This document shows, piece by piece, positions 34,366 through 43,487 of a stretch of 64,000 bases of DNA. The position numbers and the translations under genes were made by a program. The DNA comes from Bacteroidota bacterium (GTDB lineage: Bacteria > Bacteroidota > Bacteroidia > Chitinophagales > Chitinophagaceae), in the NCBI GenBank assembly GCA_018267725.1, contig JAFDXY010000011.1, forward strand, positions 62,001 through 126,000. The letters are read 5' to 3'. The notes below the pieces were generated by a model that was not told where the DNA came from, made no database searches, and worked only from the letters and a program-made list of their open reading frames with translations. Position 1 is the stretch's first letter. Every line of letters starts with the position of its first letter.

Positions 34366-36738
34366 CTACGCTTTAAACAGCGATGTAAACCTTGCCAATA
34401 AGTTTTTCTTTTTCTCAGATATATATTTACTGTAACTATATCCAAAACCAAAACTAAAACCATAGCTTCCATCTTTCTTAATTCCATTTACCACCAAACC
34501 CATTTGCCTGAATTTTTTATCGAGGCTCATTTTTTCTATGTATGGAAGTATAGCTTTTAAAGTGAATTTATGCCTTACCACAAACAAGGTAAGGTCGGTA
34601 TATTTTTCAAGTAATAAAGCATCTGTAACTAAGCCAACAGGTGCTGTATCAATTATAATATAATCGTAATTTGTTTTTAAATTATTAAACAAATCGGTTG
34701 TTCTATTATTTAATAGTAATTCTGCGGGATTAGGAGGAATAGTGCCTGAGGTAATGATGGCAGTGTTATTCATTTCTTCAACATTTTGCAGTACATCTTG
34801 CAAGCTTACTTCGTAAGATGATAAGTAGTTTGAAAGGCCTGCATCATTATTAACATGAATTGCTTTACTAAAGTTTGGGTTGCGTAAATCGAATTCTAAA
34901 ATAATTGTTTTTGCTCCGGTAACAGATAATGCATTGGCTAAGTTTAGCGATACAAAACTTTTCCCCTCTCCACTCATAAAAGATGAAACCATAATGGTTT
35001 TTACTTGTTTGTTGGGTGCTGCAAAATATAAGTTGGTGCGTAATAGTCTAAATTGTTCTGCAATTGGATTTTTGCTTTTTATATCAACCAAATAAGATTT
35101 TTTTCTTTTTAAAGAAGATAACTCGCCAACAATAGGTACGGGTATTGTTTCTATTTCGTTTTTGGCTACTATTTTATTATTTAAAAAATCTTTTAATATA
35201 AAAATACCTGCGGGTATAACTATGCCAATAAGATATGCCAACAATTTTATTTGACCTTTGTTGGGTTTTACCGGACCTAAATCTGTTGCATAATCTATAA
35301 CTCTTGTATTATTTATGCTTGATGCCAATAACAATTGTGTTTCTTCTTTTTTCTTTAAAAGATATACATACAGTTCTTCTTTAACACTTGCTAATCTTTT
35401 TAAACTAAGTAATATTCTTTCTTTTTCGGGCAAGCTGCCAATTCTTGATTCGAGAGAATTATAATTTGTTTCTAAATCTGCAACTGTTTGTGCAAATGCT
35501 TTTTTTAATATTCTAATATTTCGTAAAATATTTTCTCTTATATCAAATATTTGTTTTGTTTTATCTAACAAATGTGGGTCTGATGATGCACTAATTTTTT
35601 CAAGATTTTGTTTTTCGGCTACAAGGTTGTTATGTTGTAGTATTAATGAAATCAGGGCCTGCTCAGAAATACCCATTGAAGATGGAATAATTTCATTTGT
35701 GCCTTTAAAATTACTCATGTAGCTTTCTAAAGCTTCTAATACTTTGTATTGTGTGTATTCTTTTACTCGTTGCCCATCAATATTCATTGCTTGGTTTTGA
35801 AAAATACCACCCTGAATACTAATATCTGTTATACGATTGTTTTTCTTAAACTCTTCTGCAGCAGATTCAATTTTTTGTAACTCTTTATTTACAGAATCTA
35901 TTCTTGCACTTAAAAATTCTACAGTTTTAAAAGTAACTACATTTTTATCAGCAAGGTCTGCATTATTAAAAGTTGTTATAAGTGTGTTTAATATTTCAAT
36001 AGCTCTATCTACCAACTGATCTTGCATAGATATTTCTACAATGCCGCCGCCTTTATCGTTTGTTAATTCAACTTTTAAAGAGCCTCTTAAATCTCCGGCT
36101 TCGTTGTGTTTGGTATTAAAATCTAATAAATATGGTTCTGAACTTATTTTAACTTGAGGGTTTCTTTCTAATACTAATTTTCCGTATTCAATATCTAAAG
36201 TATCTCCCCATTTAAATGTTTTATTAACATCGAAGCCATTAATAGAATATCCATCTCTTGATAAATGTAATTGATAAGAATGTGGAGAAAATTTTTCGTT
36301 TGCTTGTGTTATTTTAAATGTGAAGGGAACATCATCTCCATACAACTGGCTTTTGGTTACACGACCTTGTTGCCTTATGTGAATATTTAGTTTTAAAGAA
36401 TCTACCACTCTTTCTAATAAAGTATAAGATTTTAATATATCAATTTGATTAAGAATGTCGTTTACAGATTGTACAACGCCTAATTCTTTTAATACTTTAT
36501 AATCAACATTGGCTTCGTCTTCTTTTTTAATTAATAAATAAGCAGCAATTTTATTTTCGGTTGGTGTGTAACGTAAATATAATTTTACGGCAATGGTGGC
36601 CAAGAATAATCCAATAATAATCCAAGGCAAAACACCCACAACTTTGTAAGCAATTTTTTTAATATCGAAAGTATTGCCTGAAGAAATGGGTTGTTGTATT
36701 GAGGTTTCTTGTTCTTGTATGCCTAAAGGATAACTCAT
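34366..36738 (-). CDS. wzc: Wzc-like polysaccharide co-polymerase and tyrosine kinase
   Basis: The 790-residue protein has the bacterial tyrosine kinase layout: membrane helix near residues 32-52, a periplasmic Wzz/GNVR part with long helices (about 250-460), a second membrane helix near 500-520, and a cytoplasmic kinase domain with Walker A SSFMSGEGKSFVSLNLA, Walker A' ILEFDLRNPN and Walker B YIIIDTAPVG. The C-terminus has a tyrosine cluster (FGFGYSYSKYISEK), the usual autophosphorylation site. It sets chain length and couples to the Wza-like lipoprotein encoded 15 bases upstream. CpsB-like phosphatase at 1440-2174 would reset it. All motifs are present. Confidence 0.92.
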   Translation of the reverse strand: MSYPLGIQEQETSIQQPISSGNTFDIKKIAYKVVGVLPWIIIGLFLATIAVKLYLRYTPTENKIAAYLLIKKEDEANVDYKVLKELGVVQSVNDILNQIDILKSYTLLERVVDSLKLNIHIRQQGRVTKSQLYGDDVPFTFKITQANEKFSPHSYQLHLSRDGYSINGFDVNKTFKWGDTLDIEYGKLVLERNPQVKISSEPYLLDFNTKHNEAGDLRGSLKVELTNDKGGGIVEISMQDQLVDRAIEILNTLITTFNNADLADKNVVTFKTVEFLSARIDSVNKELQKIESAAEEFKKNNRITDISIQGGIFQNQAMNIDGQRVKEYTQYKVLEALESYMSNFKGTNEIIPSSMGISEQALISLILQHNNLVAEKQNLEKISASSDPHLLDKTKQIFDIRENILRNIRILKKAFAQTVADLETNYNSLESRIGSLPEKERILLSLKRLASVKEELYVYLLKKKEETQLLLASSINNTRVIDYATDLGPVKPNKGQIKLLAYLIGIVIPAGIFILKDFLNNKIVAKNEIETIPVPIVGELSSLKRKKSYLVDIKSKNPIAEQFRLLRTNLYFAAPNKQVKTIMVSSFMSGEGKSFVSLNLANALSVTGAKTIILEFDLRNPNFSKAIHVNNDAGLSNYLSSYEVSLQDVLQNVEEMNNTAIITSGTIPPNPAELLLNNRTTDLFNNLKTNYDYIIIDTAPVGLVTDALLLEKYTDLTLFVVRHKFTLKAILPYIEKMSLDKKFRQMGLVVNGIKKDGSYGFSFGFGYSYSKYISEKKKNLLARFTSLFKA

Positions 36739-36753
36739 TAAAACAAATTAATT

Positions 36754-37539
36754 TTATCGTCTTATTAATATTGCCAAAGCTGCTATTCCGCTACTTAATA
36801 TGCCTACCAATAAACCTGCTCTGTTATAAGCATCGCCGGTTTGCCTGTATCGTGTGTTTGTTTCTACATAAAGCACATCGTTTCTTTGCAAATAATAAAA
36901 AGGCGAATTGAGAACGTTTTTTGATGAAAAATCTAAAAAGCCAACTTGCCTTATTCCGCTGCTGTCTCTTATAATTTTTACATTTTTTCTATTAGAAAAA
37001 TAATTCATATCTCCTGCATAACCTATTGCTTGCAATACCGAAATTTTTTCGTTGGCTACGGCAAATGTGCCTGGTGCTTTTACTTCTCCTAATACTGTAA
37101 ACCTAAAATTTAATATTCTTAAATTAACAATGGGTTCTATTAAATAGGGTGTTAGTAGTTTGGTTACTTTATCGGCAACTTGATCTATTGTTAAACCTTC
37201 TACTTTTATTTTTCCTATTAAATACACATTTATTTCTCCGTTAGCATCAACTAAATATTGCGGTATAGCTCCTTGCCCTAAAGCAAAGCCGCCGCTTTTT
37301 AAATTAAAATCATTAGCGGTTGCATCACTTTTGCCAGCTATTTTCATTTCAATAATATCATCTTTTTGTATGGCATAAGTTTTCATTTGCAAAGTATCTA
37401 ACTGTATGGTTGGACCTGTTGATGGTAAATCATTAAAATAGGTGAAGTTTTTTGTACTTGCACACGAAGAAATTAGTATAACTATAAACAGGTATAGTTG
37501 TACGGTAATAACGGAATTCCGTTTTATAAGTATTTGCAT
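36754..37539 (-). CDS. wza: Outer-membrane polysaccharide export lipoprotein (Wza-like)
   Basis: A 261-residue protein with a lipoprotein signal ending at VILISSCAST (lipobox ISSC, Cys about residue 27). The polysaccharide export region spans about 55-150 (AIQKDDIIEMKIAG, YLVDANGEINVYLIGKIKVEGLT), followed by a SLBB-type part (FTVLGEVKAPGTFAV, then RNDVLYVETN) and a hydrophobic C-terminal segment near 240-258 that may act as the membrane-crossing helix. It would form the outer-membrane pore. It starts the export block and lies just downstream of a candidate promoter (37568-37575). Shorter than E. coli Wza (about 380 residues), as is common in Bacteroidota. Confidence 0.9.
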   Translation of the reverse strand: MQILIKRNSVITVQLYLFIVILISSCASTKNFTYFNDLPSTGPTIQLDTLQMKTYAIQKDDIIEMKIAGKSDATANDFNLKSGGFALGQGAIPQYLVDANGEINVYLIGKIKVEGLTIDQVADKVTKLLTPYLIEPIVNLRILNFRFTVLGEVKAPGTFAVANEKISVLQAIGYAGDMNYFSNRKNVKIIRDSSGIRQVGFLDFSSKNVLNSPFYYLQRNDVLYVETNTRYRQTGDAYNRAGLLVGILSSGIAALAILIRR

Positions 37540-37567
37540 AATGGGTAAGTAATTAAAACACTTGCAT

Positions 37568-37575
37568 CAAAATTA
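37568..37575 (-). promoter_or_regulatory. Candidate promoter -7 element of the polysaccharide operon
   Basis: In the 133-base gap between the protease and wza genes the - strand reads TAATTTTG, an exact match to TAnnTTTG. Transcription would begin near 37561 and leave about 22 bases before the wza start codon. No convincing TTTG lies 19-21 bases upstream, so the site is tentative. No terminator was recognised between the protease gene and wza; read-through from the protease is possible. Confidence 0.35.
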
Positions 37576-37672
37576 TATTAAAACAAGTGCCTTAATGCTA
37601 ATAATGCAACTATTAAGTTGTTGAAAAACAAATATGTAGAAAACTTGTGGAAAAGCTTATGTGGCAAGAATT

Positions 37673-39820
37673 CTATTTAGCAACCGTTTGTATTTGTGCA
37701 TGTGCCATTTCGGTAACAATTCTTGCTGCCTGATTTAAATATAAATCTGTTTTTTTATCTTTTAACCAAGCCAAGTAACGGTCTCCTTTAACTTTATCGG
37801 GGTTATTATAAAATTTATCTTTGTCTTCATTCATTACTTGCACATCCATTTCATTTTTTAGTTTTAATAAACTATTTAAACGCTCTGCAGTTGCTTTTAA
37901 TTCTTTTTGTTGTTGTTGATATTTTTCAAGATTTAGATTAACAGGTGTTTCTGAATTTTTGCTAATCCATAATGCATCTTTATCTATTGCTTTGAATGTG
38001 TTATCTGCACTTAGTTTTTCATTTTCTTGTTTTGTAATTGTTTCAAGGTTTACATTTCCGTTCCATTTTGCGTAAGAAACTTTTGCAATTTCATCCCAAG
38101 GCAAAGAAGACGAATTATCTTTTTCACGAAACTTTTGATATTCATAAATATCCGGAATAATAACATCTGATTTTACACCTCTTAATTGTGTTGAGCCTCC
38201 ATTAACTCTATAAAATTTTTGGAAGGTTAATTTAACGGCTCCAAACTCTGTACGGCCTGAATAAAAATCTATAGGCTTACCTAATGAAACATTTTTTTGA
38301 ACAGTTCCTTTTCCGTAAGTAGAAGTGCTGCCAATAATTAAACCTCTTTTATAATCTTGTATGGCTGCCGCAAAAATTTCGCTGGCACTTGCACTTCCTT
38401 CATTAACCATAACTGCTAATGGCCCATCATATATAATTTTATTATCTCTTGCTTCTAATATTTGTACTCTGCCATCTTTATCTCTTACTTGCACAACGGG
38501 GCCTTTGCCTACAAACATTCCTACCATTTGTACTACTTCATATAAGCCACCACCGCCATTAAAACGAAGGTCTAATACAATGCCTTTTACATTTTCTGCT
38601 TTCAATTTTTCTACTTCTTTTGCCACATCTTCAGAGCATCTGTGTCCGTTTACGTTTTCGTAATTAAAATAAAAATCGGGTAAGTATATGTAGCCAATTT
38701 TATCGTTACCATTATTTACAATTACACTTCTTGCAAAACCTTCGTCTTGTACTATTTCATCTCTTTTTAATGAAATAATTTTTATTGTTCCATCTTGTTT
38801 TTTTACAGTTAATCTTACTTCTGTTCCTTTATCTCCACGAATTAATTTTACGGCATCTGTAATATCATATCCTGCAATATCAACAGCAGGTTCATTGGCT
38901 TGAGCTACTTTTAAAATAATATCATTTACCATTAATTGCCCATCTTTCCATGCAGGGCCGCCGGTAATTATTGCAGCTATTTTAATGGTACCATCTTGCT
39001 CTAGTAATTGTGCACCAATGCCAAAAAAGCTACCGTTTAAACTTTCATCAAAAGCACGTTTTTCAACAGGAGGAAGATAATCTGTATGCGGATCCATTAA
39101 ATTAGTAATAACATTAATATATGTATTAAAGCGTTCATCATCTGTAAACTTTACTTTTATTCTTCCGTATAATTTGTTATTGCCTTTTAATACTAATTCT
39201 CTGGCTTCTTTTTCTAATTGTGTATTGGTTTTAGATTTAATACTATCTACAGTGCTTTTGCTTCTTTGGTCAAGCAAATCTGCATATCTTTCTAAAACTA
39301 TATATTTTAATTTTTTTCTCCATCTATCTTTACGCTCTGCATCGGTAGCAGGGTAATTTATTTTGGTTTTATCTGTAATAAAAGTTTCATCGGTTGTAAA
39401 ATCAAAAGGTTTAGCTAAAATATTTTTATAAATAGCTATAGCTTCATCAACACGTTTATCGTATATAACATTTACGGCAGGAGTAAATTTTATATCTGCA
39501 CCATGAATTTCATCATCTAAATATGTTTCATATTTTTTAAGAGATTCTATGTCAGATTTTAAGAAGAGTGTTTTATCTCCATCTAATTCTTCAAAATATT
39601 TTTTAAATACTTCTCTCGAAAAATTATCATCTATTTTTTTAGGGCTATAATGTTGTTTTTCTAAAACATTACCAATTTCTGATAATAGTTTTTGTTTTTG
39701 TGTAATAGTTATATTATTGTTTTTACTATTAGTAAAAGCAAAGAATAAACTACCAAATAAAATAATGGCTACAACTAATATTCCTTTAGGACTCTTCATA
39801 AATTTTACAATTTTTTGCAT
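37673..39820 (-). CDS. prc: Tail-specific carboxy-terminal protease (Prc/CtpA, family S41)
   Basis: The 715-residue protein has an N-terminal membrane segment (residues about 13-30), a long N-terminal domain, a PDZ domain (about 240-330, TDAVKLIRGDKGTEVRL) and the S41 catalytic domain. The nucleophile is the serine in NEGSASASEIFA and the general base the lysine in TSTYGKGTVQ. A C-terminal DUF3340-like helical part follows. Such proteases act in the periplasm on C-terminal tails of envelope proteins, often together with lipoprotein cofactors. It is on the same strand as wza but probably a separate transcription unit. A TATTTTTG element lies only 10 bases before the start. Confidence 0.92.
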   Translation of the reverse strand: MQKIVKFMKSPKGILVVAIILFGSLFFAFTNSKNNNITITQKQKLLSEIGNVLEKQHYSPKKIDDNFSREVFKKYFEELDGDKTLFLKSDIESLKKYETYLDDEIHGADIKFTPAVNVIYDKRVDEAIAIYKNILAKPFDFTTDETFITDKTKINYPATDAERKDRWRKKLKYIVLERYADLLDQRSKSTVDSIKSKTNTQLEKEARELVLKGNNKLYGRIKVKFTDDERFNTYINVITNLMDPHTDYLPPVEKRAFDESLNGSFFGIGAQLLEQDGTIKIAAIITGGPAWKDGQLMVNDIILKVAQANEPAVDIAGYDITDAVKLIRGDKGTEVRLTVKKQDGTIKIISLKRDEIVQDEGFARSVIVNNGNDKIGYIYLPDFYFNYENVNGHRCSEDVAKEVEKLKAENVKGIVLDLRFNGGGGLYEVVQMVGMFVGKGPVVQVRDKDGRVQILEARDNKIIYDGPLAVMVNEGSASASEIFAAAIQDYKRGLIIGSTSTYGKGTVQKNVSLGKPIDFYSGRTEFGAVKLTFQKFYRVNGGSTQLRGVKSDVIIPDIYEYQKFREKDNSSSLPWDEIAKVSYAKWNGNVNLETITKQENEKLSADNTFKAIDKDALWISKNSETPVNLNLEKYQQQQKELKATAERLNSLLKLKNEMDVQVMNEDKDKFYNNPDKVKGDRYLAWLKDKKTDLYLNQAARIVTEMAHAQIQTVAK

Positions 39821-39923
39821 AACAAGTTTTCAAAAATAAAGGAAACAATTGTTCTTTAAATGTACACAATGTATCTTAACATGGTTTTTGATAAACGGTT
39901 GAAGAAGATTTTTATATTTTGCA

Positions 39924-39954
39924 TTGCCCCGAATACTCTTTTACCTTATTTTTG
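39924..39954 (+). promoter_or_regulatory. Promoter of tRNA-His
   Basis: TTG at 39924-39926, a 20-base spacer and TATTTTTG at 39947-39954 match the Bacteroidota consensus TTTG-N19-21-TAnnTTTG. The predicted start, about 5-7 bases after the G, is roughly 10 bases before the tRNA 5' end at 39970, a normal distance. Confidence 0.65.
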
Positions 39955-39969
39955 CAGCCCATTAAATAT

Positions 39970-40044
39970 GGAGGGCATAGCTCAGTTGGTTAGAGCGACA
40001 GTTTGTGGCACTGTAGGTCGTGGGTTCGAAACCCATTGCTCTCC
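39970..40044 (+). tRNA. tRNA-His (anticodon GTG)
   Basis: The cloverleaf folds cleanly: acceptor GAGGGCA (39971-39977) pairs with TGCTCTC (40037-40043) with one G-T pair, the D arm contains AGCTCAGTTGGTTAGAGC, the anticodon loop reads TTGTGGC with anticodon GTG, and the T arm is GTGGG-TTCGAAA-CCCAT. The extra G at 39970 opposite C at 40044 is the G-1:C73 pair specific to tRNA-His and confirms the identity. CCA is not encoded in register. It stands alone with promoter before and terminator after. Confidence 0.95.
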
Positions 40045-40050
40045 CCCCAA

Positions 40051-40085
40051 ACCTTCTCTACTTATTAAATAGAGAAGGTTTTTTA
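40051..40085 (+). terminator. Rho-independent terminator after tRNA-His
   Basis: A perfect 10-base inverted repeat ACCTTCTCTA (40051-40060) and TAGAGAAGGT (40070-40079), with a 9-base loop, is followed by a run of T. It lies 7 bases after the tRNA and so ends its transcript. Confidence 0.85.
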
Positions 40086-40311
40086 TTAATAAATATTTGA
40101 AGGATTTTATGGAAGGTTTTATTCATAAAATAAAATTAACGAATAAATACTTTGCAGATTAATTAGATGTATTAACCGAAAAGCTGATGGAGTTGCCCAA
40201 ACCTGAGCGACATTTGCCCACTTAAAACAACAAACCACCGTTTATACATTTATTAAGCCTTACAATAAAAACCGGTAAATAAAATTTGCACTATCAAATT
40301 AACTCATACAA

Positions 40312-43014
40312 ATGAAAAAAGTTTTAACAGCAATTATTTTTTTAGCAGCTACTATTAATTACACAAATGCACAAATGCCCGGCGGTGGAAGCAGAGGTAA
40401 TGGTGCAGGAAGAAACGGTGCCAATGCATCAATTGGTCATTTTTACGGTAAAGTAGTTGATTCTAAAACAAATAAAGGAATACCCGGTGCCAGCGTTATT
40501 TTAACAGGAAACAAATACGATACGGTAACCAAACAAACAAAACAAGCTACTATAAAAACCGTTATAACCGAAAATAACGGAGATTTTAGTTTGGAAAATT
40601 TACCCGTAGCCGGAAACTTTAAACTAAAAATTTCTGCTGTTAGTTATAAAGCCATAGAAAAACAAGTTCGTTTTGATTTTAAGATGCCCAGTGGCGGAAA
40701 CAATTCTCAAAACAATAATAACGGCGGTGGCGGTATGGATATGGGTGCAATGGGGCAAGCTATAGGTGCATTAGATAAAGATTTAGGAAATATTAAATTA
40801 GAACCCGATGCAACAGATTTAGGCACAGTAACCGTAACTGCATCTAAACCACAATTAGAATTAGGTATTGATAGAAAAGTTTTTAATGTAGATAAAAACT
40901 TAACAAGCACCGGACAAACAGCAACAGAAGTAATGAAAAGTATTCCATCTGTTAGTGTTGATATTGACGGAAACGTAACCCTAAGAAATGCAACACCAAC
41001 TATTTTTATTGATGGTCGCCCAACAACAATGACACTTGACCAAATACCCGCAGATATAATTGATAAAGTTGAAATTATTACCAACCCTTCTGCTAAATAC
41101 GATGCAAGCGGTGGTAATGCAGGTATTTTAAACATTGTATTGAAAAAGAATAAAAAAGTAGGTTATAACGGTGGCATACGTGCAGGTTTAGATGCCAGAG
41201 GAAAAATGAATTTTGGTGGCGATATTAATTTAAGACAAGAAAAAGTAAACTTTTTTGCAAGCGGAAACTTCAATCAACGCAAATCAATAACAACAGGTTA
41301 TACAGACAGAAACACTACTTCATTTCCAACAAGTTTTATTCATAACAATAATGATGGAACAAATAACGGTTCTTTCAGATTTGTACGTGGCGGATTAGAT
41401 TATTTTGTTGATAACAGAAATACAGTTTCACTTACAGCCAACTATGTAAGAGGTAATTTTGATAACACCCAAACACAAACAATAGATTCAACTATAAACA
41501 GTATTTACAAATCAAAAAGTTTCGTAAATACCAATAGTTCTTTTATGTTTGAAAACTTTGGCGGACAATTAAGTTACAAACATAATTTCCAAAAAAACGG
41601 ACATGATTTATCTGCCGATTTTAATTATAACAGCAGTAATAATGATAACAATGCAAATATTGGCACATACACTTATTTGCCTTATTCATACATTTTATCA
41701 CAAAATCCATTCTTACAACAAACAATAGGAAATGGTAATAGCCACAACTTTACAGCACAATCAGATTATACAAATCCTATAAACGATAATACAAAATTTG
41801 AAGCCGGTGTAAGAGCAGCTTTACGAGATAATAAAAACCTTAACGATCAGTTTATTTACAATAATAGTACAGGTAAATACGATAAATCATCAGTAGCAAG
41901 TAGTAAGTATAGATTTAACGATGCTGTTTATGCTGCATACAGTACCTATAGTTTTAAAGTAAATAAATTTAGTTTTCAATTAGGTTTAAGAGCAGAAAGT
42001 TCTAATTACACAGGTACATTATTAAACAGTGCCGGTGCCGATTCGGTTAATTTTAAAGTAAGTTATCCGCTAAGTTTATTCCCAAGTATTTTTGCTACTT
42101 ATAAAGTAGATGATAAACAAGACCTTCAATTAAATTATTCAAGAAGAATTAACAGACCAAACTTCTTCCAATTAATGCCTTTTCCTGATTATACAGACCC
42201 TCAAAATATAAGCATTGGTAATGCAGCGTTAAGACCAGAGTTTACTTATTCATTTGAAATAAATTATAACTACGCTTATGCACGTAATGCCAATTTTTTA
42301 GTTAGCTCTTATTTTAAATATAATACAGATTTAATTACACGTTACACATACAGAGATGTAAATAAAATTACTGGAGATAGTGCATACTTTTTCTCATACA
42401 TTAATGCAAACAGCGGTTATAGCTATGGTTTAGAATTAACTAATAAAATGCCTATAACTAAATGGTGGGATTTAACAGCCAATATAAACCTTTTCAATTC
42501 TCAAATTAATGCAAATATTCCTGGCCAAACCATTAGCAACTCTTTAGTAAGTATGTATGCTAAAATGAATAATAATATAAAATTAGGAAAAGGATTTAGT
42601 TTCCAAGTATCAGGAGATTGGCGTACAAAAACTTTATTACCACAAGGCGGTGGTGGTGGTGGCCGTGGTGGTGGTGGTATGTTTGGTGGAACACAAACAT
42701 TGGCACAAGGTTATACATTGCCTCGTTATTTTGATGTAGACCTTGCATTGCGTAAAGATTGGACATGGAAAAACGGACAAAGTGGTTCATTAACCTTAAG
42801 TATGAACGATATTTTCCGCACCAATTCAAGAACTTATTCTGAAGCTCTTTACTTCAATCAATACACAGAAAGATATAGAGACCCACAATTATTAAGATTA
42901 AATTTCACTTACCGATTTGGAAAATTTGACCCGAATTTATTTAAACGTAAAAACAATAAAGCAGACCAAGGTGGTGGCATGGATATGGGCGGCGGAATGG
43001 GACAACAACAATAA
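40312..43014 (+). CDS. TonB-dependent-receptor-like outer-membrane beta-barrel protein
   Basis: The 900-residue protein has a signal peptide (VLTAIIFLAATINYTNAQ), a carboxypeptidase-regulatory-like Ig domain (about 45-125, GHFYGKVVDSKTNKGIPGAS), a plug-like domain (about 190-275, TEVMKSIPSVSVDIDGNVTL and RNATPTIFIDGRPT) and a long beta-barrel of the OMP_b-brl_3 type to the C-terminus. Such proteins bind ligands or act with TonB; the ligand here is unknown. Gly/Met/Asn-rich stretches are striking: NNNNGGGGMDMGAMGQ near 140, a GGGGGGRGGGGM run near 785 and QGGGMDMGGGMGQQQ at the C-terminus. It is a single-gene unit with its own terminator. Confidence 0.85.
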   Translation: MKKVLTAIIFLAATINYTNAQMPGGGSRGNGAGRNGANASIGHFYGKVVDSKTNKGIPGASVILTGNKYDTVTKQTKQATIKTVITENNGDFSLENLPVAGNFKLKISAVSYKAIEKQVRFDFKMPSGGNNSQNNNNGGGGMDMGAMGQAIGALDKDLGNIKLEPDATDLGTVTVTASKPQLELGIDRKVFNVDKNLTSTGQTATEVMKSIPSVSVDIDGNVTLRNATPTIFIDGRPTTMTLDQIPADIIDKVEIITNPSAKYDASGGNAGILNIVLKKNKKVGYNGGIRAGLDARGKMNFGGDINLRQEKVNFFASGNFNQRKSITTGYTDRNTTSFPTSFIHNNNDGTNNGSFRFVRGGLDYFVDNRNTVSLTANYVRGNFDNTQTQTIDSTINSIYKSKSFVNTNSSFMFENFGGQLSYKHNFQKNGHDLSADFNYNSSNNDNNANIGTYTYLPYSYILSQNPFLQQTIGNGNSHNFTAQSDYTNPINDNTKFEAGVRAALRDNKNLNDQFIYNNSTGKYDKSSVASSKYRFNDAVYAAYSTYSFKVNKFSFQLGLRAESSNYTGTLLNSAGADSVNFKVSYPLSLFPSIFATYKVDDKQDLQLNYSRRINRPNFFQLMPFPDYTDPQNISIGNAALRPEFTYSFEINYNYAYARNANFLVSSYFKYNTDLITRYTYRDVNKITGDSAYFFSYINANSGYSYGLELTNKMPITKWWDLTANINLFNSQINANIPGQTISNSLVSMYAKMNNNIKLGKGFSFQVSGDWRTKTLLPQGGGGGGRGGGGMFGGTQTLAQGYTLPRYFDVDLALRKDWTWKNGQSGSLTLSMNDIFRTNSRTYSEALYFNQYTERYRDPQLLRLNFTYRFGKFDPNLFKRKNNKADQGGGMDMGGGMGQQQ

Positions 43015-43031
43015 TACTTTCAACAAAAAAT

Positions 43032-43063
43032 AAAAGCCTCGTTTAATACGGGGTTTTTATTTT
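43032..43063 (+). terminator. Rho-independent terminator after the barrel protein gene
   Basis: AAAAGCCTCG (43032-43041) pairs with CGGGGTTTTT (43049-43058) around a 7-base loop, including two G-T pairs, and runs into T/A-rich sequence. It is 17 bases after the stop codon. Confidence 0.75.
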
Positions 43064-43079
43064 AAATTACATTTGCCGT

Positions 43080-43487
43080 ATGCAATTAAGAAAATATTTA
43101 ATTAGTTGTTTGCTATTAATAAGTATTGGTTGTAGCAATAAAAAAACATACACACCCGCCGAAAATGCTTTAGATGCAGGCAGAGAATTTATTGATGGTT
43201 GCTTGAAAGGAGATTTTAATAAAGCAGATTTTTATTTGCAACACAACAACACCAACGATTCTATTTTTACAAAACTTAAAGAAGCCTATCAACAAAAAAG
43301 TAATGCAGAAAAAAAACAATTACAAACAGCATCTATAACTATTTTAAAAGTTGAAGAAGTTAGTGCAAATATTACTATTATTACATACAGCAATTCATTC
43401 AGCAATACAACAAGTGTTTTAAAAGTTATAAAAAATAATAACAGTTGGTTAATTGATGCAAACTATACCATAAAAGGAAATTTATGA
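43080..43487 (+). CDS. Small secreted lipoprotein (DUF4878-like)
   Basis: A 135-residue protein with a hydrophobic signal ending ISIGCSNKK, a lipobox-like site with Cys at residue 19. The mature part AGREFIDGCLKGDFNKADFYL followed by a compact alpha/beta part resembles DUF4878/NTF2-like lipoproteins, here called by shape only. TACATTTG ends 4 bases before the start codon. The stop codon overlaps the start of crcB (ATGA), so the two are translated together. Function unknown; possible link to the fluoride/pyrophosphate genes is only positional. Confidence 0.7.
   Translation: MQLRKYLISCLLLISIGCSNKKTYTPAENALDAGREFIDGCLKGDFNKADFYLQHNNTNDSIFTKLKEAYQQKSNAEKKQLQTASITILKVEEVSANITIITYSNSFSNTTSVLKVIKNNNSWLIDANYTIKGNL

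Noticed and set aside
38361..38663. Open frame of 100 codons on the + strand within the prc gene.
   Set aside because: It covers the conserved catalytic domain of the protease in antisense and shows no motif or start signal.
39831..39838. TATTTTTG on the - strand as promoter of the protease gene.
   Set aside because: It matches the -7 consensus but leaves only a few bases of leader and has no upstream box; AT-rich chance match is possible, so it was not listed as a feature.
40086..40311. Region between tRNA-His and the barrel gene searched for an integrated element or attachment-site repeat of the tRNA 3' end.
   Set aside because: No direct repeat of the tRNA 3' end and no integrase gene were found; only short non-coding AT-rich sequence is present.
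40707..41135. Open frame of 142 codons on the - strand inside the barrel protein gene.
   Set aside because: It lies fully antisense to a clear TonB-receptor-like gene and its translation has low-complexity hydrophobic content typical of a shadow frame.
43015..43079. Fluoride (crcB) riboswitch upstream of the CrcB-pyrophosphatase group.
   Set aside because: The 65 bases hold a terminator and a promoter-like box but nothing that fits the riboswitch core by eye.
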